Source of the DNA: Bimastos eiseni
Taxonomy: Eukaryota; Annelida; Clitellata; Crassiclitellata; Lumbricidae
Assembly: GCA_959347315.1 (NCBI GenBank)
Contig: OY365808.1
Location: forward strand, 2,639,954-2,703,953
DNA: 64,000 nt
Reading direction: 5' to 3'
The position numbers and the translations under genes were made by a program. The notes below the pieces were generated by a model. It did not search any database. It had not been told where the DNA came from and was given only the letters and a program-made list of their open reading frames with translations. Below, one piece after another: positions 1 to 11,479 of the stretch (its first letter is position 1; each line of letters opens with the position of its first letter).

Positions 1-84
1 TGAGATCAAGTACGGATAGTTTGTGACCTGGATTTGAATGACGTTCTGTAACGAACGCAATCAAAATCTACTGAGGTGGATGCT

Positions 85-255
85 ATTATCAAACTTTGAT
101 ATTGCGCCTCTTCAAGAAATCTACTCTGCGCTAGAAATAGCCTACATGATGTTAAATGTCATTTCAATTATTGTTAGAACCGTTAGCACAACAGTGCACA
201 TGAAACAAGAATAGTCACCAATGGTTGGTCCACTCAGAAGCGTGGAACCATCCAA
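85..255 (-). mobile_element. L2/CR1-like LINE 3' end (reverse)
   Basis: Starts (in + orientation) with TTGCGCCTCTTCAAGAAATC, followed by TTAAATGTCATT, CAGTGCACA, CCAATGGTTGGTCCA and GCGTGGAACCA. The same module recurs at 5583, 19876 and 22143. Reversed, it ends in the GAAGGGGCGCTATATAAAT tail shared with the LINE fragments that have coding sequence. Confidence 0.6.
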
Positions 256-381
256 CGAATTGATGATTTATTGCCTTCAGTGCTGAAGTCGTAGATACCG
301 CACGCAGGACGAAAGACAGATTATCTTCGAAAAGCGATGTTATTGGTGGCGTCATGAAGCTGTTGAGACTGTATGACATAT

Positions 382-470
382 TAGTTTCAGTTTAACGACA
401 CTGTGTGATAATAAAGGTGATTGGCGTCGCCATCCTCCTTTATCCAGGTCTGGTACTGGTACTGGTACTG
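382..470 (-). repeat. RTE-like short dispersed repeat (family A)
   Basis: Reverse copy of a dispersed repeat. Forward consensus blocks are GCCAGTCCCAAGCCTGG, GGAGGGCGACGCTAATGATC, TTTGTTATCACACAGTGTCG and TTAAACTGCAACTAC. About 11 copies lie in this window, in both orientations. Assignment to RTE-class LINE 3' ends or a derived SINE is from memory of similar tails. Confidence 0.6.
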
Positions 471-764
471 CCTGAGTGCAAGCAATATCAATGGACAAAT
501 TACACGTTTCGTCGTATTTGACCAACTTTCCCAAACAAAGTTTGGGAAAGGGATTTCTTTAATCCCTTTTAAAATTTACATACACAACCGGTTTCAACAG
601 TTCTATCTCATCTGAGCAGTGATCAAAATTGTTCAAAACTATTGCACACATCTTTTAATCAGGGTATCCATCAATATACAAAAGCAGCTGCGCCGAGCTA
701 AGAGAATTCTCAAAGTCGCAACTGCTTGCACTTTGGCAGAAATTCCTCCACAGTTTGCACCCTG

Positions 765-852
765 ACCGTACCAGTGACAAGCCTGGATGAAGCAGGAAGG
801 CGACGCTAATGATCTATGTTATAACACAGTGTGGCTAAACTGCAGCTAATTA
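765..852 (+). repeat. RTE-like short dispersed repeat (family A)
   Basis: Forward copy: CCAGTGACAAGCCTGGATGA, GGCGACGCTAATGATCTATG and the AAACTGCAGCTA end are recognisable. Confidence 0.6.
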
Positions 853-3800
853 ACGAATCAACTTTGACAGTACCAGTACGTAGCCTGGATTAGGAAAAGG
901 GCCACAACGATATTGATCTTTGTATCACAATATATGTCCTATATGACAATGCTAATAATAATCATCAGATTATGTCAAGCTCGTCTATAAACCTTATTGT
1001 GCAGTGTGCGCACGACGAACGCCAATTTTGACTGTGTAATGGTTTGATTGAGCTGTTGAGAATTTGGCAGTAGGCCTAGTAGACTCAATTTAACTACACC
1101 TTTTAAAGACACCTTTTAAACAATTTAATAATAATTATGTTCTTAGCAATATACATTGCTTGTGTTGTATAATAGTGTCCTATTAATAGGCGTCCTGTTC
1201 GTCTGATTTCAAAATGCAGTCGGAGATAATCTCAAAGCGTTTGACAAGTCTAATTATTAAAACACTAGGCGTTTGTAGAATGTAATCAAGGTAAACAATC
1301 AGTTCACAAATCAATAGCAATAATAGTAACTACCTATTAATAATTATGTTAATAATAGAACAGGAAAAGGAGATATTCTGCCTCAAAACGAGACCATGAA
1401 GGCGGGAAATCTCGAACCATAACCTAATTAAATATGACAACAAAGATAGCGAAATTTGAACCGAAATGATTTTCCGTCTCGTAACATTATAGGGCTGTTG
1501 GTAAAAATCTTTTTTGAAGCCTTTATGAAAGTCCAAACAAAAGTTTTAGATATTATTTGTTTTAAATATATATTTTTGTTATCATTTCTGCATTAATATC
1601 AATTACGACCGGTTTGAGGTTTCGTGTCATTTTTGGTCATTTTAAGCCTGATTGTAACCAGCGACATGCGACTGCTTTTGCAAAATTTTTGCACAATTAA
1701 TCTGCTATTATCAGAGTTGTCCACGGGTCGGGTTGAGACGCGATTCAAGTCGGGGCGGGTCAATGCTATCTGTAAATTAGGCGGGTCGGGTCTGGTCGGT
1801 CAAGATCCTGGCGGGTCGGATTGGGTCGGGTCCCAAACCCGGAACCAGTTCGACCCAACAATTTTTCCAGAGCTCAATTTTCAACTCAGTGATATTCATA
1901 ATGTTAATCTGTTACAATCAAATAAATTGAATATGGCGAAGGAATTAGCGAGAAAAAGTAGGGCAACACCGGATTTGTTCCTTTTTTACACCGAACTCGG
2001 CTCAAGATGTCGCATGGAATAATTTATCATGAATTCATATAGAATAAAAGCTCAGAGCATTTATTACAAGCGTTTGAGTTAGCCGAGAAGGCAACGCTGG
2101 AGCATGCGGACCGGACTATTGCGTCGGCAATGATATCCGGAATTCTTTTGCATATATTTATGAAGGAAGTAAATTTAGGCCAAAATAAATGGAATAAACG
2201 AAGGGTCTCTTCACAAATCAATATTATGATCATATATTATTGCGGTCTGACTTTACTGCGTTTTTACGACATTATCGGTTTTCAACAAAGCTAAACGAAG
2301 ATTGAATAGAATGAATACAAGATGGATGGATGACTTGCACTGCACGTAAATTTGAACCAAATGGTCTCCAGAAGCATGGAGGCGGCTACGCTTACAGAGT
2401 TAATCATGATTATTGAGATCTCGCATATTACGTCGATCATTCTATGACGTCATCAACATTATGATTGTTGAAGCAGTCAGGCCAATCACGTCCGCATTGC
2501 AATGTCTGATGACGCTGTAGAGCTTAGCGAGATCTCCCTTGACCGGTTGCAACCCAATCATCTAACTGCAAATCCTGGTAAGTTGCCTGTCAACCAATAG
2601 TAGCAGGCGCATCATATATACAATCTTTTATTGAAGCAACCAATCAAAGCAAGCAGACACAGTGTTGCCTATCCACTCGACGTGTATTCAATTGGTCACA
2701 TCCACTGTTGCTCAGATTTGTCCTGTAATCTTTTCCGCCAATCAGATCACTGAATCAGGTTAGAATGAATCTCAGAAATACATATAAGTAGCAGTAATAT
2801 CTCAGTTTAGCACATTTCTTTTAGAGCTCGCTTTTGATCGATTTGAGATCTTCTTGAAATGCTCGCACAAAAATTAAGTCTGAATTAAAATTACAATTAG
2901 ATGGGTTATGTTATTTTCCTTTAGTTTTTATTTTTTTTAAAATCTCATTTCAATCTAGTCGTATTTTACCTTCTGTCGTCTTACTTTGCTTGGTTGCAAT
3001 GAGTTTCAAGTGTATATGATGAGCAGAGGTTCTCACGGAATGATTTTATCATATCCGAATTGGGTCACGTATGGGTTTATTCATAAACGCACCCAAGAGT
3101 ATCCATCTGCAGTAATCATAGCACGCCTGGAACGAGACGAATTTACAGCAACTCCATTAAACCCTCTGCTTATTTACAAGTTTGAAGGTTCTTTCCAATA
3201 TTCCACCAACTCTTCCCTTGTCCTGTTACTCTAACTACTGTCTTGTATCAATACACACAAAATCATAACATAGAAAAGTACACACAAAACCATTGATAGG
3301 AATATGAAATACTATGCGATCGATATAATGTTAAAGAAATAGGTGGCGGGTGGACAATGTGCGACCGTCTCCGACTGAATAGTTCAAGGATTGAGTAGCT
3401 AAGTAACCGACTGACTTGATTAGTTAGCGACTGACTGAGCTACATGTACTTATAGTCGACTGGACTATCACCGATTAAGGACTGAGTAAACCTCGTTCGG
3501 CTGCTGCCTTAGCTGTGGCATTGTTTCTCGTGTGATTCTTTCCACTACTGTGTTGTGATCTGGGTCTGATGAGGGAACAGAAGTTTGTCTTCTCAGGGCA
3601 AATTGGACTTAATCCCTAAACTCTAAAAGCGTCACTTGAAAGCCAAGCGCAGGACACCAGTTTATTCACGAGGACTGCGTCTAATTGGAGGGGTAGTCCG
3701 AGGGACGTCAGAGTCCGGTTTTTAGAGGATCAGACGAGTCAGAGTGTTAAGGCAGGGGGTCGTTGAAGATCAAGTGAGTGAGGGCAAGGGTTCTTGAAAA

Positions 3801-5357
3801 GAGGAGATTAAAGTCTAGAATGGATAGCCCGATGGGGTTGTGATGGGATGGATGGAGGAGCCTGAGACAGACGATGTTGGATGACAATCAGTGATGGCGG
3901 AGGAACTGAAAAAACTACAGAATTCAGGAGGCAGATCGTTCGAGACGTGGTACAACGTTGGATACTTCTCGGTTGGAAACTTGAGATGAGAAATTACCGT
4001 GAGTTAAGAAAGGTTGAGATAAGAGGATGATTGGATAAAGCGGGTTGGCTGAATGGTGAAAAGTTAGCCAATAATTTCTGTGCTGTGAGTATTGTCAGGA
4101 ACTGTAGGCTAGTGATAGGACTTTGAAGTGGATGCGCTTTGGGATTTTTATCGAGTGGAGTGATTTGAGGATATGAGTATCACGTGGTGATGCTTATTGG
4201 CTCTAATGACAGTTCTGACTGCGACATGATTTAGATTAGTTGCAAGCGCTTGAGCTGTTTGGAATCAATGTTGAGTATAATAGCATTGCAGTTATCGAGC
4301 TTTGAGTGGACGAAGGTCGATGGAGGTAGCAATGGTGGAGGCTGTCTGCAGTCGAGGTCAGTGCAGTTAGGCTACTCTTTGAAACAAGCATTTTCAACAG
4401 TTTCATTCTCTTTTCCCATCATTGATTTCGTGTTTGATTGGTTGTCAGGAAGGCTATATATATAGTATTTATATATATAATCTATATATATAATCTATAT
4501 ATATGCGCATATATATATATATGTATATGTGTGTGTGTGTTTGTGTATATATGTGTGTGTGTGAGCGCGCTGTACACATTATAGTCTAAATATGATTATA
4601 CACACATGTATGTAATAATGCATCATTATTCATTTAGCTTGTTCTTCGTTTTGCTTCGTTTTTGAAAAAAAATTGTTGACAAAAATTTTTTACCATAATT
4701 TTTTTGACCTTAATTGTTTTGACCATAATTTTATTGCCTCTTTCTTCGTTTCATTTTTTCAATTAATTAAAAAGGTCTTTTGATGACCATAAAGGGATAT
4801 CTTTTTTATTTAATATCCTCAACGACTCTCCGTCATGTTGTTAGTTTCTTTTAAAGGCTTCGTTATCCTAATTGTTACAAATGATTTTTATAAAGGTTTC
4901 ACATCAATCTACACCAAAATCTATGTAACATTTACAATCGAAGCTCAGAATAATATTGTCAACTATAATTGATTGCACAGACAGGTACGATATTCAACAC
5001 TTTGTTTTTTTCGTATCTTTAGACTTATATTATAGACACCTGTTAAACATGCTGCGCAAATGCTATAATAAAATAAATTAAAACAATTATTGATTTAAAA
5101 GAAGATAATTTTATTATAACCGCTAGCATCACCATCATTCGTCGTCAGTCGTCGTATCGTCTTCATCCATTGTCAATCATCTTTATCGTCATAATCATTA
5201 CCGTCACCATATTTATCGTCATCACAATTACCGTCAGCGTTGCCATCGCAATCCATTATGAGTGATCTTCTTCCTCAACGCTGAATTGGTTAAATGAGTG
5301 AATGAAAAACTGACAGAGTCTCTTCTGGTGTTTAGTTTTGTGATTGTCTTCTGTTAG

Positions 5358-5499
5358 TGGAGTTGACGACAGGAGATGCGTGAAGGACTGCGACTGTTCG
5401 AGCGTTCAGTTCCAACCGGTCTGTTCAACAAATGGAGCCAGCTTCACGTTACCATGTGACGCAGGGTGTACTCGGCTCCTACTGCGTGATTCTAATATC
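5358..5499 (+). CDS. SLCO/OATP transporter, Kazal-domain exon (internal)
   Basis: The exon is bounded by CTGTTAG and GTAAGT. It has phase 2 in and phase 0 out, and encodes 47 full codons. The Cys pattern RRCVKDCDCSS...QPVCS...SFTLPCDAGC matches the extracellular Kazal-like loop between TM9 and TM10 of organic-anion-transporting polypeptides. The family imports amphipathic organic anions across the plasma membrane. Upstream exons of the gene were not recognised in 1-5357 and probably lie outside the window. Exon(s) for the rest of the loop, between here and 9330, were also not found. Confidence 0.8.
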
Positions 5500-5582
5500 G
5501 TAAGTCACTTCACCTTCAATCAATCAATCAATCAGTCAGTCAGTCAGTCAGTCAGTCAGTCAGTCAATCAATCAGTCAAACG

Positions 5583-5790
5583 TGCCATAACGCCTCTTCA
5601 AGATATCTACTTATAGCGATAGCCTATTATGATATTAAATGTCATTACTACCGAATATTATACACCATTTAGCGAAACAGTGCACGGTAAGCTGAAATAG
5701 TCGCCAGCGGTTGCCCACGTTGAAGCGTGCATGAACCAACCAACGGATTCCGGCTCGACAGTGGACATATGGCGTGGATGTTCGGAGTCT
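5583..5790 (-). mobile_element. L2/CR1-like LINE 3' end (reverse)
   Basis: ATAACGCCTCTTCAAGATAT ... TTAAATGTCATTACT ... CAGTGCACGGTAAGCTGAAA ... AACCAACCAACGGATTCCGG. Immediately follows the (TCAG)n next to the Kazal exon. Confidence 0.6.
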
Positions 5791-5959
5791 CCGGGTCTTC
5801 TATCGATCTATCGATCCGCAGTGATTACGAGTCATTGAATCACGTTAAAGCTTTGTTATGTTGCTGTATTGTGAAATCGATCGATACCGTTCGATTTATC
5901 GATATGTCGAACTGATTACGCCAGACAGACAGACAAACAGACAGACAAACAGACACGCA

Positions 5960-6640
5960 CGAAGAGAAAACGATGGCAGAGAAAGAGGAGGATCTGATTA
6001 GACTGGGTTGGATTAAGAAACGTTACATTATGCTTAAAATCCTTACCTCAATGCATCATTACATTATGCCAGTTACGTCCTTCAAGACCAGTCAAAATTT
6101 CGATGTCTTTGGAACTGCCCTAAACTGGTTATCTTCTTACCTGGTTGACCATAATCAACAGTTGGAGATATCGGGATATATTTACATATCTACTTTATTT
6201 AAATTAGATAAGATTATATTAGAATGCCACAGAATCAGCTCCAGGGCCATTTATGGCCCGCCGACGATAATTGTTTCTGAACCGCGGAGCCTTGCCTAAA
6301 AGGAGAATAAAATTGAGAATAAAAGGCACAGAAACGAGTGAATAATTATATCTAATCGTTTCTCTTGAAGGTCTATGCATCGTGTATTGGACACGAAGTC
6401 CTGGAACAATTGCCTAACATAAAATTACTGTTATATTACACTAAGCTACTGTTACAATCATCTATCATAAAGTGCTGTCACAATATTCTAACAAAGTGCT
6501 GTGATTATGTTGCTCCACTATTTACTAATGAAGCAGACGTGTTAAGGCAAACTATATCAACCTCTCGCCTTGTGATGCTCGAATGAATGCTCAGGCCCAT
6601 TTGTTTACTAGTTTCCAATTTATTTACTAATTCCACCCTT
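5960..6640 (+). mobile_element. LINE reverse-transcriptase remnant
   Basis: The frame 5973-6299 contains FDVFGTALNWLSSYLVDHNQ QLEISG, the F.I.GTAL.W..SYL..R.Q.V.I.G segment of CR1/L2-type reverse transcriptases. The catalytic YADD region is not recognisable and the frame is broken. The frame at 6365-6586 may be a further decayed part. Confidence 0.6.
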
Positions 6641-6973
6641 ATTAGTTACGATCATCTTGATTTGCATTTTTTCAATTTATTTATTAATTTGTTATTTATA
6701 TCCTGAACCGTTAATTATCTTAACTGTAAGGCGTTATATTATCAGGATGTCCAATGTCGGAAATTTGATCGTCTGAATTAGTGGAGGGATCTTTGACACA
6801 CTCAGTCCAAGTTGAAGAAAAGTAATCAACTTTATACTAACGCGATTGATCTAGAGACGCGTTTCCTTACAAACCTCTTTTCAGTCTGCCATGAGCCTAT
6901 GAGTAGACCTATAAAGGAAGCGTAAATAGCTGGATTAATAACAATCCATTTAGTCCTATGCTGCTTGAATTCT

Positions 6974-7063
6974 GGGAGTGCCAGTCCCAAATATGGACGA
7001 CGCTAATGATCTATGTTATCACAGTATTCACAGACTGTCAGTTAAACTGAAACTACTACTGCT
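6974..7063 (+). repeat. RTE-like short dispersed repeat (family A)
   Basis: Forward copy with GAGTGCCAGTCCCAA, GACGCTAATGATCTATG and an AAACTGAAACTACTACT tail. The short ACT microsatellite sits at its 3' end. Confidence 0.6.
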
Positions 7064-7089
7064 GATGTCCGGTTAGTGGTTATTGATTA

Positions 7090-7710
7090 CTAGTTGTTAA
7101 CCCGTGAAGAATAACGGGTCGGATAATATTTTAGCTCACGATTCAACTGCAACTGGCTTTGTTCGTTCTAGCTGTTAACCCGTGAAAAATCACGGGTCAT
7201 ACTTGATTTTAACGCTGCTATAATAGGTCTAGTGGTGAAGACACTGAGACGCAGAGCTAAAATACACATTAATTTAACGAAACGGTCGACGAACTGTGCG
7301 TCACCTTGACTGCAAGTTCGCAGCGGTCAATACTAAAATACACAAAAAATACACATTAGGGCTCTACCCGTTAAGTTTCCTTTCAGTTTGAATAATTGCA
7401 TGTATACTTACATTACACGATGAATTTAACTTTGATAACTGCATGTATACTTATTAAGAAGTGAATACATAAAATTTGAAAAGCAAATCGAACGTTTGTT
7501 TACAGTGACTTTTGCGCTCCATATCGGCCAACTTATGCTATGTGGTGCTACTGTCCAATCACGCGCTTTTGCGCTACAAATATTTAGGTCAACTACTAAT
7601 ATTTAGGTCAATTTCTGTCCAATCACGTTTCTTAGATTAAAATTCTGTCCATTCACGCGCCTTAGATATGACGGATAAAGCACGAGATTTAGGCAATTTT
7701 GTGGATAGAC
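7090..7710 (-). mobile_element. Helitron-like element(s), reverse orientation, nested ends
   Basis: Two 3'-end motifs occur at 7090 and 7168: CTAG, 7 bases, then the hairpin CCCGTGA/TCACGGG. On the reverse strand this reads hairpin-TTAACAG-CTAG, the usual Helitron 3' terminus. The body includes GAAACGGTCGACGAACTGTG and GTCCAATCACGCGC blocks shared with 34705-35138. The 5' end is only tentatively placed. No Rep/helicase coding was seen, so these are non-autonomous. Confidence 0.55.
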
Positions 7711-7774
7711 TCCGTACGATTGTTCATATGACGTCATATGACGGTGATTTTACATCAAAAGTAAACTCCTTCGC

Positions 7775-7887
7775 TGCTTGCAGTCCAGCAGTGTCAGCCC
7801 CAAGCCTGGATAAAGGAGAAGGGTGACGCTAATGATATTTGCTTTCACGCAGCGTCGTTAAACTGCAACTACCACCACCACAAAAAA
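7775..7887 (+). repeat. RTE-like short dispersed repeat (family A)
   Basis: Forward copy with a longer 5' part (GCTGCTTGCAGTCCAGCAGT) and a 3' tail CAACTACCACCACCAC. It ends in a trinucleotide microsatellite. Confidence 0.65.
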
Positions 7888-8116
7888 GTCCTGTATTGTG
7901 CAGTATCACGGTCTTATGTGAGAAGTGTTTAAAATAATCCAATTAACATTATGCGTCCGCAGTTCGCTGCACACCTCTTTTAAGCGTCGTTCTTCAAGTT
8001 TATTAAATTTTATTCAATACAATTTGTAGGTATTAAGCTCATCGCGACTATGTAACCGATATTGAATAATATTGATATTGACATAATTATTGATAACACA
8101 TAACTCTGTCGTTCAT

Positions 8117-8965
8117 GACATTCATATAGCCATTGACTCACTAAAGTCCTGGATGTCGAACAATCGGCTCCAACTCAACCCTACTAAAACAGAATTTATC
8201 TGCCTTAGGACTCGACAATAACTGGCAAAGGTTGACTTAGGTTCACTCTCTGCTGATTTTCCCTGCTTTACTTTCGCCACATCAGTGCGTGACCTCGGGG
8301 TCATCCTTAACCTGGAGCTCTCCTTCGCCCAGCACGTTGACTCAGTAACTCGCAGCTGTTTTCACCAGGTGCATCAAATTCGGGTTGTATCTCGTTCTCT
8401 CTATGCTAGTTCTGCAGCTACTCTTGTCCACGCTTTCGTCACGAGTCGTCTTGACTACTGCTCAACCTTATAATCATGCTGGCGTTGCATGTGGTAGAAT
8501 TGGGCAGCTCGATCGATTTCATCGGGCTTGTGCTCGGTTGGTAGGGGCCATCTCTAGGACAGGTCGGGTGTCCACTTACATGCGGGATATTTTACATTGG
8601 TTACCCATTCCCCAGCGCGTTGTATTTCGAATTTCTTCCTTGTCTGGCGCCGCCTTTGTGGTGCAGCACCTACGTACCTAAGGGAGCTTTGCTGTGTTGC
8701 TGCAGGTATCAGAAATGCTGGCTGCAGTGGCCGGACGCTGCGCTCTGCCTCACAGGGTCTTCTTCATGTCCATTTCTCTAGGACCTCTACGATGCAGTAT
8801 CGTGCTTTTTCGGTTGCTGGCCCAACCGCTTGTAATAGCCTCCCACTGCCATTGGATCTTCGACTCTTACCTAAGAACTCTCTACCCTATTTTTATTTCA
8901 CTCTGAAAACTGTCTAATATGACCGAGGTTGGACCAGGAGCGCCTTAGAGTAGATTTCTTCAATA
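8117..8965 (+). mobile_element. L2/CR1-like LINE, 3' part of ORF2 and 3' end, frameshifted
   Basis: Coding remnants in three frames: SWMSNNRLQLNPTKTEFICL, VRDLGVILNLELSFAQHVDS, SAATLVHAFVTSRLDYCSTL, then GRIGQLDRFHRACARLVGAI, DILHWLPIPQR, YLRELCC and FSVAGPTACNSLPLPLDLR. This order is the thumb and C-terminal region of CR1/L2 reverse transcriptases. There is an in-frame TAA at 8219 and at least two frameshifts, so it is a dead 5'-truncated copy. Confidence 0.85.
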
Positions 8966-9329
8966 AAAAATGGCTGCCAATTATGTTGGCCAATAGGTCT
9001 ACCTTCAAATGGCTATAAGTAAAGTTGCTACACGATCATTGATCAATAATTCCTAATGAAGTCATATAAAAATACATGATCTGGTCTAGGCCTATAAAGT
9101 ATAAAGTTTGGTAGTTTACGTTACAATCATTGTTTTGCAAGTAGCGTTATTTTGCTATATCAACCTCTAATAGGCTCATGGCAGACCTAATTATCTCAGG
9201 TGTAAGAATGAGTATATCCAATCGTTTCTCTTGTAGGTCAATGAATAGTTGAGTAGCTGATAGCGTCTAACATCATTTAGGCTGGCACAGAGCAGATATC
9301 AAAATAGGCGCAATATAAACGTTCAATAG

Positions 9330-9455
9330 CAATGCCGATGTTACTGTTTATATTTATGTTATTTGTTGCATTTGTTGTTGTTGATGAAAGGGTCGTAGCC
9401 GAGGAGAAGAGACAACTGTCGCTCTCCCTAGCAGTCTGGATCATTGCACTCGGAG
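9330..9455 (+). CDS. SLCO/OATP transporter, penultimate exon (TM10-TM11 region)
   Basis: Encodes a hydrophobic stretch (MLLFIFMLFVAFVVV), then VDERVVAEEKRQLSLSLAVW and IIALG. This fits the OATP pattern of a membrane helix followed by LR.V....RS.ALG. The donor GTTTGT leaves one G that joins CC of the last exon to give Ala. The 3' boundary is firm. The 5' boundary (AATAG at 9329) has a poor pyrimidine tract, and the reading frame stays open further upstream. Confidence 0.65.
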
Positions 9456-9520
9456 GTTTGTAGACTAAACACAACATAATTATTCTCTAGCAGGCCTTAG
9501 TCTAGTAGGCCTAGCTTAGG

Positions 9521-9572
9521 AGTAGTTTCAATTCAACGACATTGTGTGATAACAAAGATCCTGACTGACTGA

Positions 9573-9603
<31 letters not shown>

Positions 9604-9617
9604 ACTGACTGACTGAC
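9521..9617 (-). repeat. RTE-like family A end plus (GACT/GGCT)n microsatellite
   Basis: A truncated reverse copy (AGTAGTTTCAATTCAACGAC...) runs into CTGACTGACTGACTGG and GGCT repeats. The array lies about 40 bp upstream of the OATP terminal exon. Confidence 0.55.
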
Positions 9618-9659
9618 ATATCATGTATCCCTAATGGCATTACCTTGATATGTCGACAG

Positions 9660-10267
9660 CCTACGTGCCTGGAACGGCCGTATTTCGAGGCATCGAGTCG
9701 AGCTCCTGCCTCAAGTGGTCCACCGATTGTCAGTCCGAGTCTGTCTGCTTGATCCACTCCGTCGACCAGCTGCGTTACACCATCCACGGCGCAAACATCG
9801 CCTTCCAAGGAGCAGCCGTTGCCGGATGCGTCCTCATCCTCTTCGTCCTCAAGGAACTGAACCCGTGCCGCGGACAGTCGACCTCCGACCAGGAACATGA
9901 CCTTGACCCCGGACACGACCGTCCTCAACGGAACAGTTCGAAGATGTTTTCAGCGTCCTCTGATGTGATCCTGCTGCACGGAGGTGGAACGGTGGATGGG
10001 GACCTCTACCAGGACAGTCCGGAAGGGACTGGAAATTCATCATTGGCCGAGGACCTCCGTCTGCCAAGCAGTTACGTCAGTCCAGTCTTCGAGATGGACG
10101 AGGAAGATGGAGGCTCTTGGGATACGGAGAGCAGCTGGATGGTAGAGGAGGGACTTGGAAGAGACAAAGGTCTCGAAATGGGAAGGCTCAATGGGAATGC
10201 TCTGGAACTAGACAGAGTGTCCGGAGAAAGCTCACTTGGAAGATTGATTGCTCGATCCAGATTATAA
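9660..10267 (+). CDS. SLCO/OATP transporter, terminal exon
   Basis: The acceptor is GTCGACAG. It encodes YVPGTAVFRGIESSSCLKW, corresponding to the family's IPGPI.FG..ID..CL.W. Then follow a Cys loop, QLRYTIHGANIAFQG, the last membrane helix (about residues 45-70) and a cytoplasmic tail of about 130 residues that is acidic and Ser/Gly-rich. The stop is TAA 10265-10267. The tail is longer than in most human SLCOs. Several residues usual in the PGP..FG motif are changed, so the protein is a divergent member. Confidence 0.78.
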
Positions 10268-10274
10268 TCGGTTC

Positions 10275-10700
10275 ATCTCTGTCTGACTTTCCGTCTGCCT
10301 GTCTCTGTGTTTGTTTGCTTGCCTTTCTGCCTGTCTGTCTGCCTGCCAATCCGACTGTCAATCTGTCCGTATTTCTATCTGTCTATATGTTTTTCCATCT
10401 GTCAGTCTACGTGTGTCTGTCCATGAGGCTGTCTATCTGTATGTCTTATTTGAGTTCTATCTGCCTATCTGTCAGTCTGTCTGTCATTTTTTCTGTCTGC
10501 ATATGTGTCTGTCTGATTTTCTGTCTGTCTGTATTTCTATCTATCTGCTTGTCTATCCCTTTCTCCGCATGTCTGACTATCTCTATCTATCCTTCCACAT
10601 CTCTGCCTGTATGTCCGTCCTTCCGTCCGTCCTTTTGTACGTCTGTCTGCTCTTCCTATAGTAGGCCTATATCTGTTTGTCCGTGTCTCTCCATTCAGCT
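10275..10700 (+). repeat. (CTGT/CTAT)n degenerate pyrimidine-rich tract
   Basis: About 425 bp of imperfect CTGTCTGT, CTGCCTGT and CTATCTGT repeats directly after the OATP stop codon. Long Cys/Leu/Ser-rich open frames through it are compositional. Confidence 0.85.
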
Positions 10701-11159
10701 ATGGTTCTGTAAATATACAATAAGGGGCTATCTGCGTGTCTAGTCTTCCCCGTGTCTGTTTGTCCTTCACTTTTCGTTCGTGTGTGTAGGTTTGGTTGTC
10801 TTCGTGTCTATCTGTTTCTTGGTATGTCTCCGTTTCATGTCTCACCCGATTCGCAATGTTCCGTCCTTCGGCGAAAGCAACGGTGGCGACATTTTCCCAC
10901 CTAGCGACTGAAGCCTGAACCATCGTAATTGTATTTTATAACACTTAACTAATTTAGTAAGCATATTCTTCATCTTGTGTACCAGCAGCTAACTTGACAA
11001 CACCAGGCTTATATAGACCTGTGGGAAATACACTACATACTTACTGCAACCCAGAACCAAAGCAATTTGCTACTAATTGTTGTTTATGAGGCGCCCTCGT
11101 ATAGGTTCTATCTGCTATTAATATTGTTAATAATAATGTTCATAATAGTTCGTAATTAC

Positions 11160-11470
11160 TATTATTACTGTTCGTTAAACTGTGAAAAATCACTTGTCAT
11201 ACTTAATTTTAACATTGCTAAAATCGTGGTTAAGACAATAAGACGCAGAGCTAAAAACAGTAATTTAACGAAACGATCAAGGCGGATAATGTGCGTCACC
11301 TATACATAGGCCTACTGCAAGTTCGCCGTGGTCAATACTAAAATACGCCAAAAATACGCATTACCCGTTAAGAGTCCATTTAATTATAATAACTGTAAAT
11401 ATACTTACATTACACATACGATGTACGTTTAATAACTGCAGATATGCTGACATATAGGCTACGCGAATAA
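11160..11470 (-). mobile_element. Degenerate Helitron-like fragment
   Basis: Matches the 7168 copy: GTTAAACTGTGAAAAATCAC, AGACGCAGAGCTAAAA, TTAACGAAACGATC, CAAGTTCGCCGTGGTCAATA, then TACTTACATTACAC. The hairpin has decayed. Confidence 0.5.
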
Positions 11471-11479
11471 CAGTTTTTT

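Larger units (their letters stand above)
1..5357. other. Region upstream of the OATP Kazal exon; no exon recognised
   Basis: Contains reverse L2/CR1-like LINE 3' tails (about 85-255), two copies of the RTE-like short repeat, a GTCGGGT-rich hAT-like end (about 1707-1860), a purine-rich TGAG/GATG stretch (about 3350-4200), and TA/TG microsatellite DNA (4456-4565). Possible open frames at 1624-2022, 2986-3234 and 4250-4465 show no family features. If the OATP gene continues upstream, this is intronic. Confidence 0.5.
5500..9329. other. OATP intronic region filled with repeats
   Basis: Holds (TCAG/TCAA)n at 5519-5577, a reverse LINE tail, an (ACAG)n tract near 5921-5956, a LINE reverse-transcriptase remnant (5960-6640), RTE-like copies, Helitron-like ends and a second LINE fragment (8117-8965). 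At least one OATP exon is expected here but I could not identify it. Confidence 0.55.

Noticed and set aside
6365..6460. Possible OATP exon after the Kazal exon (reading VYASCIGHEVLEQL)
   Set aside because: The acceptor region (AATCGTTTCTCTTGAAG) has a near copy at about 9217-9240 that leads into unrelated sequence, and the Cys spacing does not match the family.
9650..9659. ATG at 9650 as the start of an intronless gene
   Set aside because: The sequence after GTCGACAG at 9659 continues an OATP membrane motif in phase with the exon at 9330-9455, so this is a terminal exon and not a start.
10117..10743. 208-codon Cys/Leu/Ser-rich frame
   Set aside because: It overlaps the OATP terminal exon in another frame and then runs through a CTGT repeat tract; compositional only.
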